Assembly: GCA_937915725.1 (NCBI GenBank)
Contig: CALGGV010000288.1
Coordinates: 1 to 14,242 of the forward strand
Reading direction: 5' to 3'
DNA: 14,242 bases
Source of the DNA: an uncultured Selenomonadales bacterium
Lineage (GTDB): Bacteria > Bacillota > Negativicutes > Selenomonadales > Selenomonadaceae
Under the pieces are notes generated by a model that saw only the letters and a program-made list of their open reading frames with translations, searched no databases and had not been told where the DNA came from. Shown here piece after piece: positions 1-6,538 of the stretch (position 1 is the stretch's first letter; each line of letters starts with the position of its first letter). Position numbers and translations under genes: made by a program.

Positions 1-2000
1 CCAATAAGTCTATCGACAACTAATCCGGCTTTTGCCTCGCCCGCGTGTACAACCACAACAAAAATTTCATCTGAATCTTTGACGTGCGGAACCAAAAGAT
101 TTTGTTCCATTCTTATAATAGGAATAATTTCGCCGCGCAAAACTATAACTTCACGATTTTGAACGGTTTTAATATCGTCGACTTGAATATTAATAGTGCT
201 GTCAATGGAGCCGAGCGGAATTGCGTACATTTCGTCTTGAACTCTAACCATCATTGCTTGAATAATAGCCAAAGTCAAAGGCAATTTAATTTTGAAAACA
301 GAGCCTTCATTTATGTGCGTTTCTACGTCAACGTGTCCTGAAAGTGATTCAATTTTACTTCTAACAACGTCCATACCGACGCCGCGTCCGGAAATATCTG
401 AAATTTTTTCGGCGGTTGAAAAGCCCGGCAAGAAAATAATTCTTACGGCGTCCGCGTCGTCCATTTTGTCTACTTCTTCTTGAGTATATAAGCCTTTTTC
501 AACGGCTTTTTTACGAATTTTATCAGCATCAATACCTGCGCCGTCGTCAGTAACCATGATAACAACATTGTTACCTTCGTGGCGGGCGATAAGTCCAACT
601 TCTCCAACACGCGGCTTGCCTTTTGCAACGCGTTCATCCGGCATTTCTACGCCGTGGTCAAGTGAATTTCTCAATAAGTGCATAATAGGATCGCCAATTT
701 CATCAATAACGGTACGATCCAATTCAGTTTCTTCACCTTCGATAGATAAATTAATTTCTTTGTTAAGTTCTTTTGTAATATCACGAACCATACGCGGGAA
801 ACGGTTAAAAACTTGGCTAACAGGAACCATGCGAACCTTCATAACGATATTTTGTAAATCCGTTGTAACGCGGTCCATTTGTTCCAAAGTTTCGGTAAGT
901 TCAGCGATTCTATGAGTTTGTCCAATTTGTTCAATACGAACTTTATTAATAACAAGCTCGCCCATTAAGTTCATCAATATATCAAGTTTATCAATATCGA
1001 CGCGGACAGATTGACTGGCGTGGCTCTTTTTCTGTCCGGCTGCTCCACCGCCACCGGCTGCAGGAGCTGAATTTGCCGGCGGTTTAGGCGCGGCAGGTTT
1101 AGGCGCAGGCGCGGGAGCATTTGCAGGGGCTGCAGGAGCCGCCGCCGAAGGGGCAGGAGCGGGCGCAGTAGCCGCAGGCGCAGGAGCTGCCGCTTTTGGA
1201 GCATCGGGATCTATAATTTCAACTTCAGCTTTTTCTACTTCTGAAACATTTGTAACTGCCTCTTTAATTGCGTTTTCTTCAGCATCGGAAACCATAATTA
1301 CTTCAAAAGAATTTTCAAAGTGTTCCTGTTCTAATTCTTCCGCGCCAGGAATGGAACGCAAAACTTCGCCGACTTCATCAAGGGCATTCATTACCATATA
1401 TGAACGCGCAGATTTAAGCAGACAAGTACTTGAAAGGGTAACAGTGATATGAAAACCGCGTAAACCGCCGGCAATAGCTTGACGAATGACAGATTTTTCA
1501 GTTTCAGTTAAATCATCAAGAATATCTGATGCAGAAACCGCCGCCGGTGCCGGAGCTGCAGGAGCCGCCGCCGGTGCCGGAGCTGCCGCAGGGGCAGGAG
1601 CTGCCGCGCCGCCTGCATTGCCCTTTAAGATTGAAGACAATTTAGAAACTAATTCTGAAACGTCAACCAAATCTTCAGGGTCGCCGTTGCCTACGTTGTC
1701 AATCATTTGTTCCAATGAATCAAGGCATTTAAAAAGCGTATCAATAATATCTTCAGTAACTTTGAGTTGTTCTTTGCGGAGGGCGTCAAGTACGTCTTCC
1801 ATTTCGTGTGTTAATTCGGCGATTTTATTATATCCCATTGTTGCCGACATACCTTTAAGCGTATGAGCATTACGGAATATTTCATTGAGAATTGATAAAT
1901 CTTCGGCGTTATCCTCTAAGCCGAGTAAACCGTCATTAAGTGATTGTAAATGTTCATGCGATTCATCCAGAAACATTTCCATGTATTGATTAGTTTCCAT
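1..2000 (-). CDS. cheA: Chemotaxis histidine kinase CheA (partial, C-terminus off the left edge)
   Basis: CheA is the cytoplasmic kinase that couples chemoreceptors and CheW to phosphorylation of CheY and CheB. The 666 complete codons seen cover nearly all of it. The P1 Hpt domain carries the phospho-accepting histidine H46 in HTLKG. An Ala/Pro linker (about 126-155) precedes a P2-like domain (about 155-260), and a longer Ala/Pro linker (about 264-327) follows. The P3 dimerisation region begins near 330 (KLDILMNLMGELV). The P4 ATPase has its N box HLLRNSLDHG near 441, G1 box DDGAGID near 485 and G2 box GRGVGMD near 538. The P5 CheW-like domain breaks off at DRLIG, so roughly the last few dozen residues are missing. 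The ATG is preceded by AGGAGG at 2008-2013. It lies downstream of cheB on the same strand, probably in one chemotaxis operon that continues off the window. Confidence 0.97.
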   Translation of the reverse strand, partial: METNQYMEMFLDESHEHLQSLNDGLLGLEDNAEDLSILNEIFRNAHTLKGMSATMGYNKIAELTHEMEDVLDALRKEQLKVTEDIIDTLFKCLDSLEQMIDNVGNGDPEDLVDVSELVSKLSSILKGNAGGAAAPAPAAAPAPAAAPAAPAPAAVSASDILDDLTETEKSVIRQAIAGGLRGFHITVTLSSTCLLKSARSYMVMNALDEVGEVLRSIPGAEELEQEHFENSFEVIMVSDAEENAIKEAVTNVSEVEKAEVEIIDPDAPKAAAPAPAATAPAPAPSAAAPAAPANAPAPAPKPAAPKPPANSAPAAGGGGAAGQKKSHASQSVRVDIDKLDILMNLMGELVINKVRIEQIGQTHRIAELTETLEQMDRVTTDLQNIVMKVRMVPVSQVFNRFPRMVRDITKELNKEINLSIEGEETELDRTVIDEIGDPIMHLLRNSLDHGVEMPDERVAKGKPRVGEVGLIARHEGNNVVIMVTDDGAGIDADKIRKKAVEKGLYTQEEVDKMDDADAVRIIFLPGFSTAEKISDISGRGVGMDVVRSKIESLSGHVDVETHINEGSVFKIKLPLTLAIIQAMMVRVQDEMYAIPLGSIDSTINIQVDDIKTVQNREVIVLRGEIIPIIRMEQNLLVPHVKDSDEIFVVVVHAGEAKAGLVVDRLI
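1538..1586. repeat. Direct repeat in the first Ala/Pro linker of cheA
   Basis: A 22-nt GC-rich block at 1538-1559 recurs exactly at 1565-1586, a period of 27 nt or nine codons. On the coding strand it encodes alternating alanine and proline, part of the flexible linker between P1 and P2. In-frame period and coding context point to linker-length variation by slippage rather than to a mobile element. Confidence 0.8.
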
Positions 2001-2016
2001 TCATATTCCTCCTGTT

Positions 2017-2081
2017 TAGGTTATAGGCTACAGGCATAGGTTACAGAAATTTCGTGCGCTGTAACCTAAGACCTAAAACTA
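2017..2081. repeat. TAGGTTA-type heptad array with hairpin, between cheB and cheA
   Basis: The left side reads TAGGTTA, TAGGCTA, a six-base CAGGCA and TAGGTTA (2017-2043). The right side is its partial complement. Bases 2038-2046 (AGGTTACAG) pair perfectly with 2059-2067 (CTGTAACCT) around a 12-nt loop. It sits just upstream of the cheA ribosome-binding site, so in the cheBA transcript it would be an intercistronic stem-loop. There is no following U-run, so a strong intrinsic terminator is unlikely. It resembles in design the TAGGCAR and TAGGGAY arrays elsewhere in the window. Confidence 0.65.
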
Positions 2082-2084
2082 TTT

Positions 2085-2132
2085 TTAACGTCGAACAGTT
2101 TCAACGATAGTTTTAGCAATTATTTTTAGCTG
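2085..2132 (-). pseudogene. Decayed duplicate of the cheB 3' end
   Basis: Read on the minus strand, this stretch encodes LKIIAKTIVETVRR followed by TAA. The true CheB C-terminus is LTKIAEAIVEAVKR followed by TAA: 8 of 14 residues match without gaps, and about 33 of 45 nucleotides agree. The in-frame codon just upstream (2133-2135) is a TGA, and beyond it similarity fades, so this is a fragment, not a gene. Its stop lies exactly 100 nt downstream of the cheB stop. A partial tandem duplication that has since decayed is the simplest reading; a remnant of a second cheB-like gene is the alternative. Confidence 0.5.
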
Positions 2133-2184
2133 TCAAGATTTAGATTTTAACCAACGGGATTTTTCATTAATCCCCAGCCTTAAT

Positions 2185-3369
2185 TTAGCGTTTAACAGCC
2201 TCAACAATAGCTTCAGCAATTTTGGTGAGCGGTTTAATTTCGTCAGCCAGACCGGCGTCAACAACAGCTTTTGGCATTCCATAAACAACACAGCTTGTTT
2301 CGTCTTGGGCGATAGAATAGCCGCCATTTGCTTTTATTTTTTTCATACCTTCGCAACCGTCGCAACCCATCCCAGTCATAATTACGGAAACTAAATTTTT
2401 ACCTATTCCCGCTACAGAATCGAACATAACATTTACGGCGGGGCGATGATTACCGACAGGCGGTTCTTGACTTAAAGCGATTTTTCTTACGCCGCCAATA
2501 CCTTCTACAACGCGCAAATGGAAATTTCCCGGCGCAATATAAACTTGTCCGGCTTTTATAATTTCGTCGTTTTCGGCTTCCTTGACGGAAATTTCGCTGA
2601 TTGAATCTAATCTGTCGGCAAGGGATTTAGTAAAACCTGCGGGCATATGTTGAACTACAACCACGCCGCAAGGTAAATTTCCGGGCAGACGAGTTATAAC
2701 AGTTTGCAATGCTTGAGGTCCTCCGGTTGAAGTGCCGATAGCTACTAATTTTTTATTACTTAAACTGTTCGATGTCGAAATTGGAGTTGGCTTTATAGGA
2801 GGCGATGTTGTAGCAGTTGGAATTTTTGTAATTGTAGGTTTATGTCCCGGTATAAAGCCTGTAGTTCTGCGTTTAAATTCTATTTTTCTAATGGCGGGAG
2901 GATCCGGCTCTCTTTCAATTTTTGGTGTAAAAGTCAAAGGCTTAGAATCTGCAGGAGAAGTTCTAATTTTTGAAACGTGAGCTTGAGCCGCATCTCTGCA
3001 TTTTTCTAACAGTTCAGCTTGAATTGGTTCAATTTTAGAAATTGGTCCGCCCGCTTTGCTTACAAAATCGACTGCGCCCAATGAAAGCGCACGAATTGTA
3101 GCATCTGTGCCGGCTTGCGTCATACTGCTTACCATTATTACCGGCAAGGGGCATTCATCCATAATTATTGCCAATGCTTCAAGTCCGTCCATTACCGGCA
3201 TTTGCACATCGAGCGTCAATAAATCCGGCTTTAATTTTTTTACTTTCTCAATAGTATCTTTACCATTGACTGCTGTACCTGCAACTTGAAAATCACTTTG
3301 CCCGTTGAATAAATCAGACAAGACTTTTCGCATAAACGCCGAATCGTCAGCAATCAATACACGAATCAT
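2185..3369 (-). CDS. cheB: Protein-glutamate methylesterase/deamidase CheB
   Basis: CheB removes methyl groups from receptor glutamates (and deamidates glutamines) for adaptation, and is switched on by CheA phosphorylation. The 394-aa protein has an N-terminal receiver domain with acidic D8/D9, phospho-acceptor D54 in LTLDVQMPVMDG, and lysine in SKAGG near 105. A basic, Pro/Thr-rich linker spans about 135-205. The C-terminal methylesterase domain shows the expected triad: S214 in GTSTGGP, H241 in VQHMP and D337 in TGMGCDG. The start is set by AAGGAG at 3378-3383, eight bases before the ATG at 3369. The frame stays open upstream to 3456, but that extension is not part of the receiver fold. The gap to cheA is 184 nt and holds a cheB remnant and a hairpin. 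Confidence 0.97.
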   Translation of the reverse strand: MIRVLIADDSAFMRKVLSDLFNGQSDFQVAGTAVNGKDTIEKVKKLKPDLLTLDVQMPVMDGLEALAIIMDECPLPVIMVSSMTQAGTDATIRALSLGAVDFVSKAGGPISKIEPIQAELLEKCRDAAQAHVSKIRTSPADSKPLTFTPKIEREPDPPAIRKIEFKRRTTGFIPGHKPTITKIPTATTSPPIKPTPISTSNSLSNKKLVAIGTSTGGPQALQTVITRLPGNLPCGVVVVQHMPAGFTKSLADRLDSISEISVKEAENDEIIKAGQVYIAPGNFHLRVVEGIGGVRKIALSQEPPVGNHRPAVNVMFDSVAGIGKNLVSVIMTGMGCDGCEGMKKIKANGGYSIAQDETSCVVYGMPKAVVDAGLADEIKPLTKIAEAIVEAVKR

Positions 3370-3507
3370 CAGCGTCACTCCTTCTCTTAACGCTCGCAAC
3401 AATATTTCTAAACAATTATTAGTACTTATTCGCCCGACTTGCGAAAGTTCCTTCATTAATCAAAAAAATTTAGAAACTGGGGCAAAGTAAAAATTGAAAA
3501 TTTTTTA

Positions 3508-3521
3508 CTCCCTAATCCCTA
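3508..3521 (-). repeat. Two TAGGGAN heptads upstream of cheB
   Basis: On the minus strand the sequence reads TAGGGAT then TAGGGAG, matching the unit of the longer array at 12392-12429. No matching inverted arm is visible nearby. The surrounding 3370-3546 stretch is AT-rich and shows no gene or convincing promoter that I can defend. Confidence 0.4.
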
Positions 3522-3546
3522 GAAATTTTTTATAAAGTTTTAAAAA

Positions 3547-3624
3547 TTAACAAGTCGGCATTTCTTTCTTTAAAAGACGAAGTGCGGCGGCTTTTTCAAT
3601 TTCACCAAAATAGACAGTGGATTT
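3547..3624 (-). other. In-frame 25-codon open stretch after the HAD stop
   Basis: Directly after the TGA of the HAD gene the same frame stays open for 25 codons and then ends in TAA. It begins KSTVYFGEIEK and ends LRLLKKEMPTC. Codon choice (GAA, GCC, AAA, CTT) looks like that of nearby genes. I recognise no family. It may be a lost C-terminal extension cut by a new stop, the tail of a deleted gene, or chance. No ribosome-binding site or start codon supports independent translation. Confidence 0.25.
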
Positions 3625-4269
3625 TCAATTCTTTTCAAAAAATTTAAGCGCGTCAATCATACTGGGATAAATCCCCGCGCAAATTTTTCTAATTTCGTCA
3701 TTCGGTTGCACAGTATCCGGAATCATAATTGGGGCGCAACCCGCCGCGTACGCGCCACGAATTCCATTAAAACTATCTTCAAAAACGTAACAATCAGTAG
3801 CAGGCAAATTTATTTTTTCTGCCGCCTTCAAAAAAATATCCGGCGCAGGTTTTCCGTTTTCCACGTCATCGCCGCTAACCACTGCATCAAAATATTTTTC
3901 TATATTGGCGCGTTCAATGTTTCTGTTGATAACCTCAATGCTTGACGAACTTGCTATTGCCATTTTTACGCCATTTTCTTTGAAAAATTTTAAAATTTCC
4001 GGAACACCCGGCATCATCGGTACACCATTTTTAAAAACTTCAACCGCAGTATTTACAACCTGCATAAAAAATTTATCTACGTCAACCTCCGGATAAAACT
4101 CGTGAATAAGTCTGCGGCAATTCGCCTCACTGGAGCCGCTAACTTTGGCGGCAAGTTCCACGCCGTTATTTTTGCCGTGACTTTCTGCCGTTGCTATCCA
4201 CGATTTTTGGTAAATTTTTTCGCTGTCAAAAAGCGTTCCGTCCATATCGAATATTGCGCCTTTCTTCAT
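3625..4269 (-). CDS. HAD-superfamily phosphatase, beta-phosphoglucomutase-like
   Basis: This 214-aa soluble protein has the full set of HAD motifs: motif I FDMDGT with nucleophile D8 and acid/base D10, motif II serine in ASSSS near 107, motif III K140 in ENGKPAPD, and motif IV E164/D165 in FEDSFNG. A helical cap of the beta-PGM/GPH type lies between motifs I and II (about 15-85). Members dephosphorylate or isomerise small phosphorylated sugars or related metabolites; the substrate cannot be read from sequence. The ATG at 4269 has AAAGGA eight bases upstream and gives the normal HAD N-terminus; an in-frame TTG at 4299 would overlap the upstream gene. It follows the DUF1294 gene by 13 nt, with its ribosome-binding site right after that stop, so they are probably co-transcribed. 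Confidence 0.9.
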   Translation of the reverse strand: MKKGAIFDMDGTLFDSEKIYQKSWIATAESHGKNNGVELAAKVSGSSEANCRRLIHEFYPEVDVDKFFMQVVNTAVEVFKNGVPMMPGVPEILKFFKENGVKMAIASSSSIEVINRNIERANIEKYFDAVVSGDDVENGKPAPDIFLKAAEKINLPATDCYVFEDSFNGIRGAYAAGCAPIMIPDTVQPNDEIRKICAGIYPSMIDALKFFEKN

Positions 4270-4282
4270 TTTGTCAATCCTT

Positions 4283-4585
4283 TCATAAAAATTTTTCAAA
4301 AATATTATTCGGATTTAAAATCAGCAAGCCGATTAAAATAATTTGCAGAAAAAGCAAAATTGGTACGCCGAATTTAAATTTTTTATGTAAAGTTTTATGG
4401 TGGCAAATTTCCATAGCCGCGCCCGCGCCTAAACTGCCGCCAATCGCCGCCCAAATTAAAAGCGTACTTTCTCGAACGCGCCATTTGTCATGTTGTGCGC
4501 AGTATTTATCATAGGCGAAAAGTGCGAAAGTTATCACGTTGACTGCGGCAAGATAAGCAGCCGCAATAAAAATTTTTTCCTGCAT
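4283..4585 (-). CDS. DUF1294 small membrane protein
   Basis: A 100-aa protein with hydrophobic segments at about 4-24, 41-58 and 74-91. Between the first two is the family's typical DK...KWRVRE stretch (about 26-39), and GGSLGAGAAM with HHKTLHKKF follows (about 49-70). This pattern matches DUF1294; its biochemical role is unknown. The ATG at 4585 has GGAG at 4593-4596, seven bases upstream, and gives the usual family length. The frame stays open back to 4714, but that extension is basic, lacks a ribosome-binding site and is not family-like. It probably shares a transcript with the HAD gene downstream. Confidence 0.82.
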   Translation of the reverse strand: MQEKIFIAAAYLAAVNVITFALFAYDKYCAQHDKWRVRESTLLIWAAIGGSLGAGAAMEICHHKTLHKKFKFGVPILLFLQIILIGLLILNPNNIFEKFL

Positions 4586-4754
4586 AAATTTTCTCCATAT
4601 GTTGAATTTAAAAATATTATTAAATTTAAGGCGTCTGTTTTGCATTTTAATATAATTTCTTGCAAAAATTTTTAAACGTGCGCCTGCGTCGATTTTAGGG
4701 GCTGTTTTGGGCATTTTTTAAATATGCTTTAAAATTTTTTCTAGAGTATGTTTA

Positions 4755-4911
4755 CAAAGAAAGAAGTTGGCGCGTTATACGCCCGCCGCACTTCGTTTTT
4801 GCTTGGGAATTTAAATTGCGGTAACGTGAGAAAACGCGGCGGTTACTTTAAATTTCTTTTTGCTTGACGCGAAAAACGCAGGCGGGCGGCAAAAAAAGCA
4901 CTTTTTCTTTG
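4755..4911. repeat. Nested imperfect palindrome of about 157 nt
   Basis: Four pairs of complementary blocks are arranged symmetrically around one centre. From outside in: CAAAGAAAGAAGT (4755-4767) with ACTTTTTCTTTG (4900-4911, one bulged base); CGCCCGCC (4780-4787) with GGCGGGCG (4881-4888); AATTTAAA (4808-4815) with TTTAAATT (4847-4854); GTAAC (4821-4825) with GTTAC (4842-4846). The order is perfectly mirrored. No target-site duplication is evident at the ends. A MITE-like non-autonomous element, a structured RNA or a protein-binding cruciform are possible. Confidence 0.6.
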
Positions 4912-4939
4912 GTACTTGCGCGGCAAGGCGTGCTCTTTA

Positions 4940-4971
4940 GTACTTTTTTTGCTTTGGAAAAAAGAAAGTAC
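4940..4971 (-). terminator. Possible weak terminator hairpin after tsaC
   Basis: GTACTTT (4940-4946) is complementary to AAAGTAC (4965-4971), and the stem extends inward with A-T and G-T pairs. It begins about 10 nt beyond the tsaC stop, where a terminator for the prfA-prmC-tsaC transcript would lie. The stem is AT-rich and has no clear U-run after it, so it may instead be part of the neighbouring palindromic element. Confidence 0.3.
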
Positions 4972-4980
4972 ATTTAAAAA

Positions 4981-5631
4981 TTATAAAAGAAAAGCCGAAT
5001 TGTTATATCTTAAAAATTTGTAAACACTCTCTAGTGATTCAGCAGAAATTTTCCCTTGCCGCAAAATTTTTAAATCGCCCGTCGAAATGTCAACAATCGT
5101 TGAAGAAATTCCAACTTCACATTTGCCGCCGTCCAAAATTATTTCAACTTTGCCGTTCAAATTTTCAAAAACTTCCTGCGCGGTTGTCGGTGGATTTTTA
5201 CCGGAAATATTTGCACTGGGCGCGGCTATTGGACAACCTGCAATTTTGATAAAATTCTGCGCGACGGGATTATTTGGAAAACGCACTCCAACACTTTTTG
5301 AATTGCAAGTTACAAAATCCGGCACAATAATTTTTTTGGGCAAAATAATTGTCAACGGTCCCGGCAAAAAATTTTCAATGAGTTTTTCAGCCGCCAAAGA
5401 AATTTCAGCAATTTGTTCAATCATTTCAAAATCTGCAACGTGCAAAGTTAAAGGTTTATCGGCGGGTCTTTCTTTAGCCGCGTAAATTTTTTTACAAGCG
5501 TCAACATTAAAAGCATTTGCGCCGAGTCCGTACACAGTTTCAGTTGGAAAGGCTACAATTTCGCCGCGTTGAATTAATTTGCCTGCGCGAAAAATATTTT
5601 CGGCTGTAGGCTTTAAAATTTCTGTAAGCAT
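4981..5631 (-). CDS. tsaC: L-threonylcarbamoyladenylate synthase (TsaC/Sua5/YrdC family)
   Basis: The enzyme makes threonylcarbamoyl-AMP from threonine, bicarbonate and ATP, the first step of t6A37 modification of ANN-decoding tRNAs in the cytoplasm. The 216-aa sequence shows the YrdC-fold signatures: FPTETVYGLGA (28-38), AKERPADKPL (52-61), PGPLTIIL (90-97), VGVRFPNNP (114-122), APSANISGKNPPTTA (137-151) and SSTIVD (176-181). Its length is that of the short TsaC form; the extra C-terminal Sua5 domain of many Firmicutes and archaeal Sua5 proteins (about 340 aa) is absent. The ATG directly follows the prmC TAA, so translation is probably coupled. Placement after prfA and prmC is the conserved Firmicutes arrangement. 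Confidence 0.95.
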   Translation of the reverse strand: MLTEILKPTAENIFRAGKLIQRGEIVAFPTETVYGLGANAFNVDACKKIYAAKERPADKPLTLHVADFEMIEQIAEISLAAEKLIENFLPGPLTIILPKKIIVPDFVTCNSKSVGVRFPNNPVAQNFIKIAGCPIAAPSANISGKNPPTTAQEVFENLNGKVEIILDGGKCEVGISSTIVDISTGDLKILRQGKISAESLESVYKFLRYNNSAFLL

Positions 5632-6492
5632 TTAATTTTTCCACGCCGCAATTACACGTTCAATGCCGGCTAAATCTTTCCACACTTGAATATAATTGAA
5701 ATTACCATTTTCCTTGAGTAATTTTTGAACAGAATGGGATTGATTAAAGCCAATTTCCATAGCCAAAAAGCCGTCGTCAGCTAAAAATTTGGGCGCAGTT
5801 TCAATAATTTTTCTGTAGAAATTTAAACCGTCCGCGCCGCCGTCAAGTGCAAGTTTCGGCTCAGTTTCAATTTCCGGTTGAAGATTTTCAAAATCTTCTG
5901 TTGTAACGTAAGGCGGATTTGAAACTATAACATCAAAAATTTTCCCTTCAAGCGGCTCAAATAAATTTCCTGCGTAAAAATTAATCCTGTCATCAACGTT
6001 AAATTTTTGTGCGTTGAACTGTGCAATTTCAATAGCTTTTTGAGAAATATCAACTGCCTCTGCCGTGACATTTTCAACAAATTTTAAAATTGAAATGCAA
6101 ATTGCGCCACTGCCAACTCCTAAATCTGCGATTTTTAAATTTTCCCTGTTAAATTCGTGAAGGTGTTCGATAACGCCCTGCGCCAAAACTTCAGTATCAG
6201 GGCGCGGAATTAAAACATCAGGTGTTACGGCAAAATTCAAGCCCATAAATTCTTTGTGTCCTGTAAGATAAGCAACCGGAATTCTTTCAAGGCGGCGTTT
6301 AATTAAATTGTGGTAACGTGTAATTTGTTCTTCTTCCAAAACTTTTGCAACGTGAACATAAAGCGCAAGGCGGCGCGTGTTCAAAACATAAGCAAGCAAA
6401 ACTTCAGCATCAAGCCGCGCATTTTCAATCCCCGCGGCTTTAAGTTTTTCAGTTGCAATACTCAACTGTTTAGCAATAGTATTTTCTTTCAA
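5632..6492 (-). CDS. prmC: Peptide chain release factor N5-glutamine methyltransferase PrmC
   Basis: PrmC uses S-adenosylmethionine to methylate the glutamine of the GGQ motif of release factors 1 and 2, which improves termination. The 286-aa protein has a helical N-terminal substrate domain (about 1-85, including PVAYLTGHKEF at 72-82), RPDTEVL near 97-103, the SAM-binding motif I DLGVGSG at 123-129 and the catalytic NPPY at 192-195, then a typical C-terminus with LAGIERV. The start is TTG at 6492, justified by GGGAGGGG at 6499-6506; no ATG fits the family N-terminus. It lies 46 nt after its substrate gene prfA and abuts tsaC. Confidence 0.96.
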   Translation of the reverse strand: MKENTIAKQLSIATEKLKAAGIENARLDAEVLLAYVLNTRRLALYVHVAKVLEEEQITRYHNLIKRRLERIPVAYLTGHKEFMGLNFAVTPDVLIPRPDTEVLAQGVIEHLHEFNRENLKIADLGVGSGAICISILKFVENVTAEAVDISQKAIEIAQFNAQKFNVDDRINFYAGNLFEPLEGKIFDVIVSNPPYVTTEDFENLQPEIETEPKLALDGGADGLNFYRKIIETAPKFLADDGFLAMEIGFNQSHSVQKLLKENGNFNYIQVWKDLAGIERVIAAWKN

Positions 6493-6521
6493 AATTTTCC
6501 CCTCCCATTTATCTAAAAAAT

Positions 6522-6538
6522 CTAATCCCTAACCACTA
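6522..6538 (-). repeat. Two heptads directly after the prfA stop
   Basis: On the minus strand, the prfA TAA is followed at once by TAGTGGT, TAGGGAT and TAG. This matches the TAGGGAY array type seen at 12392-12429 and again abuts a stop codon. It fills much of the 46-nt prfA-prmC gap, ahead of the prmC ribosome-binding site. Confidence 0.45.

Larger units (their letters stand above)
4586..4980. other. 395-nt intergenic region without a supported gene
   Basis: This gap lies between the 5' end of the DUF1294 gene and the 3' end of tsaC. The DUF1294-proximal part (4586-4740) is very AT-rich and presumably holds its promoter, but I cannot name unambiguous -35 and -10 boxes. The rest holds a nested palindrome (4755-4911) and a hairpin (4940-4971). 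A 39-codon plus-strand frame at 4748-4867 has no ribosome-binding site and is largely made of palindrome arms, so I do not call it a gene. Confidence 0.7.

Noticed and set aside
974..1204. Open frame antisense to the CheA linker, rich in Leu and Arg
   Set aside because: It is the out-of-frame shadow of an Ala/Pro-coding, GC-rich linker; cheA itself is unmistakable on the same strand in another frame.
3625..3627. TGA of the HAD gene as a selenocysteine codon
   Set aside because: No convincing SECIS-type stem-loop was seen just downstream, and HAD phosphatases need no selenocysteine at their C-terminus.
4748..4867. 39-codon plus-strand frame in the intergenic palindrome
   Set aside because: No ribosome-binding site, no known family, and most of its length consists of palindrome arms.
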